From Bacillus mesophilus (lineage in GTDB: Bacteria; Bacillota; Bacilli; Bacillales; SA4): 64,000 nucleotides of DNA. A program made the translations under genes and the position numbers. Below are positions 28,305 to 37,203 of this stretch, one piece after another. How positions within the stretch are numbered: position 1 is the first letter of the stretch; each line of letters starts with the position of its first letter. The DNA lies in the NCBI RefSeq assembly GCF_011008845.1, contig NZ_JAAIWM010000002.1:1-64000 (forward strand), written 5' to 3'. The notes beneath the pieces are model-generated. The model saw only the letters and a list, made by a program, of their open reading frames with translations. It was not told where the DNA came from and made no database searches.

Positions 28305-28649
28305 TTACTCACACGAAATACGCAATCCTTGTTCGGCAAGCTCCTGCAACTTAAAATCTTGGCTTGGAATATGGTGAAGCACATCCTGAACCAGTGGGAA
28401 ATATTCACTTTCCTTATTTAAGGAATAGATAATCCACTGCCCTTTTCTTGCTTCTCGAACAATTCCAGCATCTTTTAACTTACGAACATGCTGACTGATT
28501 GCTGGCTGGCTGGCCTTAAATATTTCAACAAATTCACAAACACAACAGTCATTCGAGTCAAGTAACTTCACCATCGTAAGTCTCGTCTTATCACCTAAAA
28601 GCTTTAAAATACTTGCAGCTTTCTCGACGTCTACAGTTGACACTTGCAT
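28305..28649 (-). CDS. arsR: Arsenic-responsive repressor ArsR
   Basis: 114 residues from MQVSTVDVEKAA. Winged helix with the metalloid-binding DCCVCEF cluster (C35, C36, C38) and recognition helix SQPAISQHVRKLKDAG. As(III) binding releases it from DNA. AGGAGG lies 6 bases before the ATG; the ATGs at 28670/28667 are upstream of that site. The promoter and likely operator lie directly upstream. Confidence 0.95.
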   Translation of the reverse strand: MQVSTVDVEKAASILKLLGDKTRLTMVKLLDSNDCCVCEFVEIFKASQPAISQHVRKLKDAGIVREARKGQWIIYSLNKESEYFPLVQDVLHHIPSQDFKLQELAEQGLRISCE

Positions 28650-28680
28650 ATAGTACCTCCTATACATCACTATATAACTA

Positions 28681-28718
28681 TTTACTTATATAATAGTTTA
28701 CTTATATATTGAGTTCAA
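28681..28718 (-). promoter_or_regulatory. ars promoter with overlapping ArsR operator
   Basis: On the minus strand TTGAAC and TATTAT are spaced 17 bases. Two direct copies of ATATAAGTAAA(C/T) overlap the spacer and the -10. That placement suits ArsR repression. Confidence 0.7.
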
Positions 28719-28795
28719 CCTCATTTTTGTAAATTCTTTGTAAAAGAGTTCTCGGGTAGGCTGGAATCAGACTAAAAAACTTAACCTTCACCCTC

Positions 28796-30061
28796 TTATA
28801 AGCTCTTGTCAAGTTTTTTAATATATAAAGATTGATTGCAGTTTGTATTATTCCTTTTTGTATAAGAACTTATAATTACCCACTTTACTGTTAACATAAG
28901 AAATATAGCCGCACAGAACCATAATAACTTTGCTATCCCAATGATTCCTTCTAACACGTAGCCAAGTATAGGGCCAACAGCTGCTCCCAAATCCACAATA
29001 ATCGTATAAATAGTGACCATGAGTATGTTGTTGCTTTTTGTTAGACTACTAGAAAAAATTGTATCAATAATCGTTGCTATACAGGATGTAATTAACAGGT
29101 GAAACAGCAGCAAGGTCCACCAGATGAATATTGGTATATTAAACGGAATGATGAATAGAAGTGCTGTAGCAACTAACAAGAAGAACGATAGGAAATAAGT
29201 CTTTTGTTTCATACCGTCTACTATCTCTCCAATTTTGGGTAAAATAAAAGGAGTGCCCCCCCACCTAACAGCTTGTAGAAGTCCTGCTATTGAAGCAGCT
29301 CCCAGTATTAAACCAAACATATGAAAATGAGCTGCATTCTGAAGATGAATGAGGTGACTTAGCATAGCCATGAACATACTTTCAAGAATCATGACAGATA
29401 AAAACGCAGTGATGAACACCCAAACTAAACGGGACTCTTTTAACAACCTTAATGAACGTAAAGCATTAGGCTTTTCTACTTTTTTCGGATCCTGAACTAT
29501 TATTCTAGGTAAATATTTTAACGTAAAAGGAATAGTTGCAAACACAATTAAGCCGAGGACCATGCTAATTACTTTAAGTCCAAATGCCTCAGCTAAAAAT
29601 CCTCCTAAGATCATCCCAACTAAACTTCCCAATCGATACAACCCATTATACGTACCAATTAAGTTACCACGATTAATCTCTGATGTAAGATTGATTATCA
29701 ACAGGAAGGCACCCATTTTAAAAAGAGACCATGAAATACCCCATAGGGAGCGAAGAAGAATCCAACCACTAAATCCATCTACTAGTGCATAAGAAAAAGT
29801 GGTGATTCCGGCTAAAATGACAGCGATTAAGATTCCGTGATGAAACCGTAATTTCTTATAGATATAGCCGATCAGAGGAGTTAAAGGCAACCTTACGAAA
29901 CGGTTTATAGATAGAAGAACTCCTACTTGAACCAAGGAGTTTAAACCGATCTCCAACCATTGAATAGGAAGGATTATATATAACATGGAGTCACCAGCTA
30001 AACAAACTGCAGTAATAAGAGAAAGAGCAATAATAGTCTTTCTATCTGCACTAGAGGCCAT
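28796..30061 (-). CDS. MFS transporter in the arsenic region
   Basis: 421 residues with about twelve hydrophobic segments. A start-to-end MFS pattern is visible: LSINRFVRLPLTPLIGYIYKKLR (loop 2-3 motif), and GTYNGLYRLGSLVGMILGGFLAE in TM5. It does not look like ArsJ. A terminator separates it from the monooxygenase upstream, so it may be its own unit, ending close to arsR. By position it may export an arsenical or a modified product; this is inference. AAAGG lies about 7 bases before the ATG. Confidence 0.85.
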   Translation of the reverse strand: MASSADRKTIIALSLITAVCLAGDSMLYIILPIQWLEIGLNSLVQVGVLLSINRFVRLPLTPLIGYIYKKLRFHHGILIAVILAGITTFSYALVDGFSGWILLRSLWGISWSLFKMGAFLLIINLTSEINRGNLIGTYNGLYRLGSLVGMILGGFLAEAFGLKVISMVLGLIVFATIPFTLKYLPRIIVQDPKKVEKPNALRSLRLLKESRLVWVFITAFLSVMILESMFMAMLSHLIHLQNAAHFHMFGLILGAASIAGLLQAVRWGGTPFILPKIGEIVDGMKQKTYFLSFFLLVATALLFIIPFNIPIFIWWTLLLFHLLITSCIATIIDTIFSSSLTKSNNILMVTIYTIIVDLGAAVGPILGYVLEGIIGIAKLLWFCAAIFLMLTVKWVIISSYTKRNNTNCNQSLYIKKLDKSL

Positions 30062-30083
30062 AAGTAACCTTTTTATGGTTTAG

Positions 30084-30115
30084 TAAAAAGACCAGTCTAT
30101 TGAACAGACTGATCT
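30084..30115 (-). terminator. Terminator after the ArsO-like gene
   Basis: AGATCAGTCT pairs with AGACTGGTCT (one G-U), followed by U5 on the minus strand. Confidence 0.75.
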
Positions 30116-30124
30116 TCTGATAGG

Positions 30125-31489
30125 TTAACAACATGATGTTTTGTTTATTGTAACTTTTATCTCACCACAGCAGGAGCCTGATTCTTCATTTAAAGAATCG
30201 CTATTACACGTATTTCTTTCAGCAACCCGGTTAACACTACAAACACCTGTTTCTGGCAGAACTAAATGCACTTCTTTAGCCCCTTTATAATCACCCGTTA
30301 GATAGGCCACAACCGATCTTACTTGTTCATAGCCTGTTGCTAATAAAAAGGTAGGTGCTCTTCCATAACTTTTCATCCCGACTATATAAAAATCCTTTTC
30401 TATTTGCCTTAACTCTGCTTCACCATGAGGTCGAACCGTACCACAGCTATGAATATTAGGATCTATTAGTGGTGCAAGTGAATCTACACTTTCAACAGCT
30501 GAGTCTAAATTAATTCTAATTTCATTCAGAAAAGATGTATCCGGTCTGAAGCCTGTACTTACGATGATTTCTTCTATTCCATGAATCGTTGTTTCTTCTC
30601 CGTTTAGGTCCCCTCCAACAGAGATTAGCTCATCGTTTTCGGTTAATTTGCTTATATGAAAAGGGGTAATGATGTTAATTTGTCCGGATTCTACAAGTTT
30701 ACGAATTCTAATTCCAAGTTGACCTCGAGCCGGTAGTCCATCTTGATCCTGCCCGCCATACACCTGCGAAATATTGGCTTTTCTTAGTACCCAGTAGACT
30801 GTGGTTTGATTATACATCTCTTTTAACTGTGCTAAATCGAGAATCGCATTAATCGCTGAATGACCACTTCCTACAACCATAACCTTTTTATTTTTATATC
30901 TATTCTTTAAGTCTTCCAGGACATTGGGTATACCATAATAGATACGGTTACTAAGCTTTTTTTCCGAATTAGTCCATAATCCATTCGATAGCACCGGATT
31001 TGGATTCTTCCAAGTCCCCGAAGCATCAATAACTGCTTTTACTTCGTACACTTTTGTTTCCTCTTTAATTTCCACATAAAGTTGAAATGGAGCTTCTTCT
31101 CTTTTCAATGTTTTTAATTTATCCATTCCCTTTCTAACAACCCCGACAACCTTTGCATTTGTAACGATGTTTTTACTTATCTCAGGTATATTACTTAATG
31201 GCAATAAATACTCTTCCACAAGTTGTCTACCAGTTGGAATGTCATCAAGATTAGGTGATGTCCAACCTGTTTGTTTCAAAAGCGTGTTTGCCGCTTGATC
31301 TATGTTATATTGCCATGGTGAAAACATCTTCACATGGCCCCATTCCAAAATACTAGCACCGACCGTTTCTCCTGATTCGAACAGGGTAAATCTTTCCCCT
31401 TTTGTTAACAATTGAGCTGCAGCTGCAAGACCAATTGCCCCCCCTCCAATAATCGCAATCGGTAAATTATCTAGGTCTCTAGTTTTCAT
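30125..31489 (-). CDS. ArsO-like flavin-dependent monooxygenase
   Basis: 454 residues. It has an N-terminal FAD-binding AIIGGGAIGLAAAAQL, the FxSGETVGASILEW region, and a second NAD(P)H-binding motif VMVVGSGHSAINAIL. The flavin monooxygenase-like layout and location beside ars genes match the ArsO group. The tail is cysteine-rich (SCCGEI, then terminal TSCC), possibly binding metalloid. The AGGAGG for its ATG lies inside the end of the acetyltransferase gene, with an 11-base overlap, so the two are coupled. The reaction on arsenicals is not established; the name rests on homology recall and context. Confidence 0.78.
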   Translation of the reverse strand: MKTRDLDNLPIAIIGGGAIGLAAAAQLLTKGERFTLFESGETVGASILEWGHVKMFSPWQYNIDQAANTLLKQTGWTSPNLDDIPTGRQLVEEYLLPLSNIPEISKNIVTNAKVVGVVRKGMDKLKTLKREEAPFQLYVEIKEETKVYEVKAVIDASGTWKNPNPVLSNGLWTNSEKKLSNRIYYGIPNVLEDLKNRYKNKKVMVVGSGHSAINAILDLAQLKEMYNQTTVYWVLRKANISQVYGGQDQDGLPARGQLGIRIRKLVESGQINIITPFHISKLTENDELISVGGDLNGEETTIHGIEEIIVSTGFRPDTSFLNEIRINLDSAVESVDSLAPLIDPNIHSCGTVRPHGEAELRQIEKDFYIVGMKSYGRAPTFLLATGYEQVRSVVAYLTGDYKGAKEVHLVLPETGVCSVNRVAERNTCNSDSLNEESGSCCGEIKVTINKTSCC

Positions 31490-31997
31490 TAGTATCCTCC
31501 TCATTTATTAACAGCTTCTCCATTGCCATGACATCAACAAATTTGTTATCTAAAATCCCTTGATGTTTAAAAACCCCTACATCTCTATAACCTTTATTTT
31601 GATATAAACCTTGCCCTAACTGGTTGAAAGGGAAGGTGAATAGAATAATTTTATGAAACCTATTTTCTCTTGCTATGCCTTCGATTTCCTTAAGGAGCTT
31701 TCCGCCGATTCCTTTCCCTCTAAATTCACGTTCTATATATAGCGATAAATCAGCAACACCTTTATAAGCCTCACGGAGATTATATGGATTTAACGAGGCC
31801 CAACCCACTATCTGATTCTGTGACTCTGCGACAATAACCTGATATCGTTCTTGGTGCTTCTCAAACCACCCCTCCATGAAGGGTAGATCTTTTAAGTCTG
31901 TTTCTAAAGTTGCGATCCTATCTTCAATTCCCTGATTGTATATCCTAAGAATTGAGGGTAAATCTCCTTGGTTGACTGTTCGAATCAATATGTCCAT
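31479..31997 (-). CDS. ArsN1-like N-acetyltransferase (phosphinothricin/arsinothricin type)
   Basis: 172 residues from MDILIRTVNQGD. It is a GNAT protein of the phosphinothricin acetyltransferase branch: IYNQGIEDRIATLET near residue 22, WASLNPY, and acetyl-CoA motif LYIEREFRGKGIGGKLL. NQGIEDRIAT resembles ArsN1 proteins that acetylate the arsenic-containing amino acid arsinothricin. Together with the ArsO-like and ars genes, organoarsenical detoxification is plausible. Substrate choice between phosphinothricin, arsinothricin or methionine sulfone cannot be decided from sequence. GGAG lies 9 bases before the chosen ATG. Confidence 0.75.
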   Translation of the reverse strand: MDILIRTVNQGDLPSILRIYNQGIEDRIATLETDLKDLPFMEGWFEKHQERYQVIVAESQNQIVGWASLNPYNLREAYKGVADLSLYIEREFRGKGIGGKLLKEIEGIARENRFHKIILFTFPFNQLGQGLYQNKGYRDVGVFKHQGILDNKFVDVMAMEKLLINEEDTNEN

Positions 31998-32006
31998 TAG
32001 TTTCAT

Positions 32007-32446
32007 CTCCGTTTACCATTCAGTTACATTTCCTTAGTTTATCTTCATAACTAATTTATACCATTAAAAGTTGATTTTTACAACTATTATTTATCAACTT
32101 TTATTGATTTTAAAACAAGATACCTTTCTGTTCTTTTATGAACTCAAACCACATTAACACTAATCACATAGACTAAGTAAATGATTATTAAAATTAATAG
32201 TACTCGAAACTTACTTAACTCTAGATTATATTTGTAAAAATCAACTATAAACACCTTTTAACAACATCTATGAATAACAATTAATTGCCCATTCATAAAT
32301 GCTTAAATCCCAACTAGAAAGCTCTTGCAAATTTTCATAAAAGTTTCCAAATCCATTTCAACTCTCTAGTAATTTTATGTTTTAATGTTTGCTTTGCAGG
32401 GTATAAGTTATTATTCAGATAGTTTTACTTTTACGGAGGTATTAGT
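32007..32446. other. AT-rich intergenic region
   Basis: 440 bases separating the leftward ArsN1-like gene and the rightward kinase gene. I see no ORF, strong hairpin or clear promoter hexamers. It must hold both divergent promoters. Confidence 0.5.
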
Positions 32447-34153
32447 ATGATAAAGTTCGACGAAGCAAAAATAGATTCATCAAATCACCTTCATCAATTA
32501 CTTAATAGTCCCAGTGTTCATGAAGGTGCACACATCCTATATACTTTTAATGAACAAAGGAAATATCTAGAAAATGTGATGACTTTCATAGTAGATGGAT
32601 TAGCAAAACGGGAAGTAGTCCTAATAATAGATTTACCTGAACATATTCAACTAATAAAAAACAATCTTCTACAGATGAATGTAGAAGAAATAGAAATACA
32701 GTCTATTATTTTTGTAAATTCTAGCAATATATATATTAGAAAGCATACATTTGACAGACTTAGTAAAATACTTGACCCTTTGCTAAGCACAGGTTTAAAG
32801 GTTAGAATCTGGGGACATATTCTATTTACTAAAACTAACTCAAATGTAACAAATCTTAAGGATCACGAATCGCTATTAGATTTATTTGTTTCATATCATA
32901 ATCTCATTTGTGTTAGCACATACAACGGGGGAGCTTTCCCGGCATCAGTACAAAATGAATTACTTAAAGTTCATTCTTTTATGATGACTGATAAGGAAAT
33001 TGCACCTTCACCTTTTTATAGAAAAGATTATTTACATATGGTCACTAAAAGCGAAGAAAAAAGAGTTAACAGACTAGAAATAGAAAATAGTTTGCTAAAA
33101 AAGAAGAACAATAATTTCGTTATAGATAATAAAAGGATGAAAGTGAAAAAGGAGCTTATACAACAAAACGAGAAATTTTATCGTACACTGATTACCGAAC
33201 TTCCCATCGGCGTATTTATATCAAAAAAAGGAAAGATTAAATTTATGAACGAGGCCGGGAGAAAGCTTCTACATTCTATGGATCAACTAAACGAAATAGA
33301 GAAACAACTCTCACCCTATCTAACTAAAATTGATGAAGGTAAACCAAAGTCATATGTAAAGGAGCTTAACCTCACCAAACCTAATGGAAATACACTTACA
33401 CTTCAAATAAAGTCAATTCCAACCTGGTTCGAAAAGGGAGATGCTACCTTACATACAATTACTGATTTAACTGATCAAAAGATAAGCGAACAGCTACTAG
33501 TTCAATCAGAGAAGCTCAACATGGCCGGGGAACTTGCTGCAGGTATAGCACATGAAGTGAGAAATCCGCTAACTTCTATTAAGGGATTCTTCAATTTGAT
33601 TAAGCATGAACAAAATAAAGATTCCTATTTTGATATAATAGAAGATGAGATTGATAGAATTGAACAGGTATCAAGTGAATTATTGATGCTTTCACGTCCC
33701 TATATAGAAAACCTCAGTGTTTGTAGCATCCATCAGATTATCGAGGATGTTAAGAAATGGCTAGCACAGCAAGCGTCACAAAAAAACATTGATATTGTTA
33801 TAAAAAGTACAGAAAAAGAATTATTCATATCATGTGAGGAAATTAAAATAAAACAAGTGTTCATAAATCTTGTTAAAAACGCAATTGAGGTAATGGAAAG
33901 TGGCAAGATTCTTATAGAAGTTAAAAAGGTTAATAAAGACATTAAAATTAACATCATTGATGAGGGTCCAGGATTCTCTAAAGAGATGCTTACTCGAATT
34001 GGAGAGCCTTTCTATTCAACAAAGGAAAAAGGAACAGGGTTAGGGCTTATGGTTTGCTATAAGATCATAAAAAATCATCAAGGATCTATAAACGTCCAAA
34101 GCCATGAAGGAAAAGGGACAACCTTTACGATTTCTCTTCCTAGTATGTATTGA
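32447..34153 (+). CDS. MEDS-domain sensor histidine kinase (orphan)
   Basis: 568 residues. Residues about 15-190 form a MEDS-like sensory domain (HEGAHILYTFNEQRKYLEN... ISTYNGGAFP), usually found in DcmR-type sensors. A short coiled linker leads to a PAS domain (residues 245-345, FYRTLITELPIGVFIS). HisKA follows with the phospho-acceptor H369 in AGIAHEVRNPLTSIKG. The HATPase has VFINLVKNAIEVM, IDEGPGF and KGTGLGLMV. No transmembrane segment is present. The HisKA is close to sporulation kinases such as KinA-E, so it may feed Spo0F; no response regulator is adjacent. GGAGG lies 8-9 bases before the ATG. Confidence 0.88.
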   Translation: MIKFDEAKIDSSNHLHQLLNSPSVHEGAHILYTFNEQRKYLENVMTFIVDGLAKREVVLIIDLPEHIQLIKNNLLQMNVEEIEIQSIIFVNSSNIYIRKHTFDRLSKILDPLLSTGLKVRIWGHILFTKTNSNVTNLKDHESLLDLFVSYHNLICVSTYNGGAFPASVQNELLKVHSFMMTDKEIAPSPFYRKDYLHMVTKSEEKRVNRLEIENSLLKKKNNNFVIDNKRMKVKKELIQQNEKFYRTLITELPIGVFISKKGKIKFMNEAGRKLLHSMDQLNEIEKQLSPYLTKIDEGKPKSYVKELNLTKPNGNTLTLQIKSIPTWFEKGDATLHTITDLTDQKISEQLLVQSEKLNMAGELAAGIAHEVRNPLTSIKGFFNLIKHEQNKDSYFDIIEDEIDRIEQVSSELLMLSRPYIENLSVCSIHQIIEDVKKWLAQQASQKNIDIVIKSTEKELFISCEEIKIKQVFINLVKNAIEVMESGKILIEVKKVNKDIKINIIDEGPGFSKEMLTRIGEPFYSTKEKGTGLGLMVCYKIIKNHQGSINVQSHEGKGTTFTISLPSMY

Positions 34154-34286
34154 TTGTTGCTAATTTTTATTATATGACCAACCTGTATAAATCCTGAGGT
34201 TAAAAATGAATCTGGAAAAAAAGCTATTATTCACGAGGTTAACCCGTTCGGTTGAGAAGGAGAAAACAACAAATAACAAGCCTTTT

Positions 34287-34326
34287 AGAGATGGAATTAG
34301 CACCCTAATTCACATCTCTTTTTTTC
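34287..34326 (+). terminator. Terminator downstream of the MEDS kinase
   Basis: AGAGATG-G-AATTAG pairs with CTAATT-CA-CATCTCT, followed by U7. It lies 130 bases past the kinase stop. Confidence 0.75.
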
Positions 34327-34388
34327 GTTGATATATCAAGGTTTTATGGCAATTTATGCAGTTTTAGCATATGAATTAACATAGTTTT

Positions 34389-34447
34389 CAGCACCCCTTT
34401 TCACAACAGTGAATAAATTTATTCACGATTGCTAAAAAGGATGCTGA
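34389..34447. other. Nested palindromic element
   Basis: A perfect 18-bp palindrome GTGAATAAATTTATTCAC (34409-34426) sits inside a larger imperfect stem (CAGCACCCCTTTT with AAAAAGGATGCTG). It lies about 205 bases before the start of the next gene. Candidate protein-binding site or cruciform. The rest of 34328-34652 shows no gene. Confidence 0.5.
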
Positions 34448-34652
34448 TTAGGTGGTTACAAGATGGTCAATGTTTAATGTTTGAAATATTTAAAAGAATA
34501 TTCTGCATTTTTTTATTCTATTGGTAGGCTTATTCAACTAACGAAGCAGGATAGTTTCAATGGAAATAAATTTTTGAAACTTTTTAGGTTATTAACCGTC
34601 TAATACATTTGGAAGGAATTAGAGATTTATATTTATGTAGGAGATAAATTAA

Positions 34653-35282
34653 ATGAAAAAGATTATGGTTGGTTTGGTATCACTGCTTTTAATAGTAGTT
34701 GTCCTATACTTTGGATATACAACGATAAAAACACTTAATGGGAATCCGTCAGCTATGCCAAAAGCTGAGAAATTGGCTGGTGAGTATATAAAGCAGACAT
34801 ACCCTAACGAAAACTTAATTATTGGTAAGGGTACATACGAGAAAAACTATGGTAACTATACTTTTGATGTTAAAGGAACTTCTGGTTCAAAAGTAAATGA
34901 GCTTGTTATTCAAGAAGGACTTAAAACAATAGAAGACACAAATTTAACCAGAGAATTAATTGAAAAAGTAGAACAATACACCTCAAGTTCAAACCTTTCT
35001 ATTGAAAAGATGGAGATTAACGGGACAGTATTCTTTATCTCTGATAATTTTGAGAAGAAAGATAATATTTGGATTACATTTTCTGGAGACGAGTTGACTA
35101 TCGAAAAAGTTGCTAACTTTGGAAAAAGCATAACTAATTGGAGCAAAAAAAACGAATTATCATTGAATAAGTTAATAATAGATTTCACAAATTTAACTTC
35201 TAACGAAAATTTTCGACTATCAGTTGATAATAAAAAATTAGATAACCTGGATTTTGTAAAGTTGATAGAAAAAATAGAATGA
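34653..35282 (+). CDS. Membrane-anchored protein, YfjL-like
   Basis: 209 residues. A single N-terminal membrane segment (MKKIMVGLVSLLLIVVVLYF) is followed by an extracytoplasmic region with AEKLAGEYIKQTYPNENLIIGKG and NYGNYTFDVKG. Those motifs resemble Bacillus YfjL-type proteins of unknown function; the C-terminal part (LNKLIIDFTNLTSNENF) is novel to me. No lipobox cysteine is present. AGGAGATAAATTA precedes the ATG. It has its own terminator. Confidence 0.7.
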   Translation: MKKIMVGLVSLLLIVVVLYFGYTTIKTLNGNPSAMPKAEKLAGEYIKQTYPNENLIIGKGTYEKNYGNYTFDVKGTSGSKVNELVIQEGLKTIEDTNLTRELIEKVEQYTSSSNLSIEKMEINGTVFFISDNFEKKDNIWITFSGDELTIEKVANFGKSITNWSKKNELSLNKLIIDFTNLTSNENFRLSVDNKKLDNLDFVKLIEKIE

Positions 35283-35318
35283 CCCTTTAATAAAAATATT
35301 CTTGTTTAACTAACGGGT

Positions 35319-35349
35319 GCTAATCTTCAAGAAGGGAGATTAGCTTTTT
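35319..35349 (+). terminator. Terminator after the YfjL-like gene
   Basis: GCTAATCT pairs with AGATTAGC, followed by U5. Confidence 0.75.
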
Positions 35350-35389
35350 CATAGATTGCATTATTTTAAGAAGCTGTAATTTCAGAGCA

Positions 35390-35422
35390 AAAGGATCAGA
35401 TAGTAATTGTCTGATCCTTTTT
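35390..35422. terminator. Second hairpin, bidirectional terminator
   Basis: AAAAGGATCAGA pairs with TCTGATCCTTTT with an A run on the left and U run on the right. It can stop the YfjL-like unit from the left and the carbon locus from the right. The 35320-35592 minus-strand ORF overlapping here is not convincing, and 35423-35637 shows no gene. Confidence 0.65.
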
Positions 35423-35637
35423 GTATTGTTATTTGTATTGCTAAGAGTAGTGCTAATTAACCTGCGAATCAATGTTTTCTCCCTACCAACCGAAAGGGTT
35501 ATCACTAGGAATAATAGCTTTTTATATGACTCTTTTCTTAGTTTATTGGTTTTTAGCACAGTACTAGACTGTATAGTTGTTAAAGGTACCATTTTTCTTT
35601 AAATAATCTATAAGGAGGCAAAAACAAACCTTTACTC

Positions 35638-36111
35638 TTAAGATACCGCAGTAATTTTTCGAGTTTTTCGGCACACCATATACCCTTGAACAGAAACGTT
35701 CTTAGGGAGTAAAGGATGATCCTTTATTACCTTTTGATTTTTCTGTACATTCTCTGTTCTATTATTTGGACCAGCAATCCAATCTAACACGTCATGATTT
35801 ACCACATCAATAAATTCAAGAGTATCGATCAAGGTATTTGTGATTCCAGCTTGGTCCATTTTCCTTTTCAACTCATCTTTACTTATTAAGTGATCCGTTG
35901 TATTCTCACTTAACAGGTAGATCTCGGCAATTTCCTCTGTAAAAACAGCATGAATAATACTCCTCATAACATCTCCATATGGTTGAATGGTGACAGGCCC
36001 TTCGTTGTTTAATACAATGACTTCTTCAGGCTTATGATTAATAGGAAAATGATATCCATCAGTTAATTCTGATATAATGATTGCTCTTTTTTTAGTTTTC
36101 TTGTTAACCAA
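35638..36111 (-). CDS. Zinc-ligand-less beta-carbonic-anhydrase homologue
   Basis: 157 residues. It aligns with the intact enzyme at 9798-10361 through YGDVMRSIIHAVFTEEIAEIYLL (versus FGSVMRSILVAVYSLYAEEVFVI) and IKDHPLLPKNVSVQGYMV (versus IKNHPLLPEHVLVHGLII). The catalytic elements are gone: the C-MDTR position reads E15-LTDG, and HRDC reads E69-NTT72. It therefore should not bind zinc or hydrate CO2. It starts with TTG (AGGAGG 8 bases upstream), 12 bases after the sbtA stop, so it is co-translated with the bicarbonate permease. A regulatory or scaffold role for the permease, as SbtB has in cyanobacteria, is inference. Confidence 0.82.
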   Translation of the reverse strand: MVNKKTKKRAIIISELTDGYHFPINHKPEEVIVLNNEGPVTIQPYGDVMRSIIHAVFTEEIAEIYLLSENTTDHLISKDELKRKMDQAGITNTLIDTLEFIDVVNHDVLDWIAGPNNRTENVQKNQKVIKDHPLLPKNVSVQGYMVCRKTRKITAVS

Positions 36112-36123
36112 CTGCCCCGCCTC

Positions 36124-37131
36124 CTATTGAATCCATTTTGCTAGTTCATAATATAAAGGAATCCCAATTATAAGATTGAAAGGAAAGGTAACTCCTAGAG
36201 AAAGTCCTAAATAGATGGATGGATTTGCTTCTGGAACTGAAGTCTTTAGTGCAGCAGGTGCAGCTATATAAGAAGCACTTCCTGCCAAAACGCCCATAAG
36301 CATAGTTCCCCCTAGCGATAGTCCTACCATACTACCCGTGATTACCCCAAGAGATCCAAAAATAATCGGCGAGACTATTCCGAATAACAGTAACTTTATT
36401 CCATGTTTTCTTACTTCAGGTAATCTTGCCCCTGCAATTAATCCCATATTCAATAAGAATAAAATTAACACACTATTATAAAGATCAAAAAATAAAGGTT
36501 TAACCATAGGTACTGCCTCATCTCCAAGCATTAAACCTATGAATAAGCTTCCTACAAGTAATAGAATACTTTTTCCAAAAAGACTTTCCCTTATAACCTC
36601 TTTATCTACCAATTTCAAAGATGCAGGAACCAAACCCATGCTATGTGAAGATACTGCAGGTGAATGATTGTTCTTCTCTAGTATTTTTAACAAAAACAAT
36701 GAGATTAGAATGGCCGGACTTTCCATTAACACAACTAAAGCATTCATAAATCCTTCATAGCTAGTTCCACTTTTTTCAAGGAATGAAATAGCTGCTCCAT
36801 AGGTCACAATACTAATCGAACCATAGGTTGCTGCCAAGCCAATAGAGTTGTGGAGGTCCATCTTCATGACTCTCATCCACACAAGAGTAATGAAAGGAAT
36901 CACAGCCCCCAAAAACAAAGCCCCCATTATAGGTCCCATAACTGATTGTATAGAATAGTGCGAGAGTTCGATTCCGCCTTTAATACCGATGGCAATTAAA
37001 AGATATATGCTAAGTGAGTCACTTAAAGCAGCAGGGAATTTCAAATCTGACTTAATTAAAGCCGCAAAAATTCCTAGCACGAAAAACAAGACAACTGGTG
37101 ATAATAAATTTCCTGCGATGATCTCAGACAT
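36124..37131 (-). CDS. sbtA: Sodium-dependent bicarbonate permease, SbtA family
   Basis: 335 residues with about ten hydrophobic segments in two inverted halves. Family motifs include FFVLGIFAALIKSDLKFPAAL, YLLIAIGIKGGIELS, the conserved ATYGSISIVTYGAAISFLE, and LAGSASYIAAPAALKTSVPEANPS. SbtA imports bicarbonate with Na+. AGGAGG lies 6 bases before the ATG. The next gene downstream is the zinc-less carbonic anhydrase homologue. No SbtB-type PII protein is seen in the window. Confidence 0.9.
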   Translation of the reverse strand: MSEIIAGNLLSPVVLFFVLGIFAALIKSDLKFPAALSDSLSIYLLIAIGIKGGIELSHYSIQSVMGPIMGALFLGAVIPFITLVWMRVMKMDLHNSIGLAATYGSISIVTYGAAISFLEKSGTSYEGFMNALVVLMESPAILISLFLLKILEKNNHSPAVSSHSMGLVPASLKLVDKEVIRESLFGKSILLLVGSLFIGLMLGDEAVPMVKPLFFDLYNSVLILFLLNMGLIAGARLPEVRKHGIKLLLFGIVSPIIFGSLGVITGSMVGLSLGGTMLMGVLAGSASYIAAPAALKTSVPEANPSIYLGLSLGVTFPFNLIIGIPLYYELAKWIQ

Positions 37132-37203
37132 AACAATCCCTCCTATTATAGGTGTGTAAGTGCCTTTTAGAAAAAAGCATCCAAAACTTATACTTTTTAG
37201 TTA

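Noticed and set aside
34206..34331. 41-codon ORF on + strand (MNLEKKLLFTRL...) after the kinase, with a GAGG upstream
   Set aside because: Its last third is the terminator hairpin and U run, and the sequence looks like untranslated 3' region.
35320..35592. 90-codon minus-strand ORF
   Set aside because: It spans two terminator hairpins, has no convincing ribosome binding site and a composition unlike the neighbouring genes.
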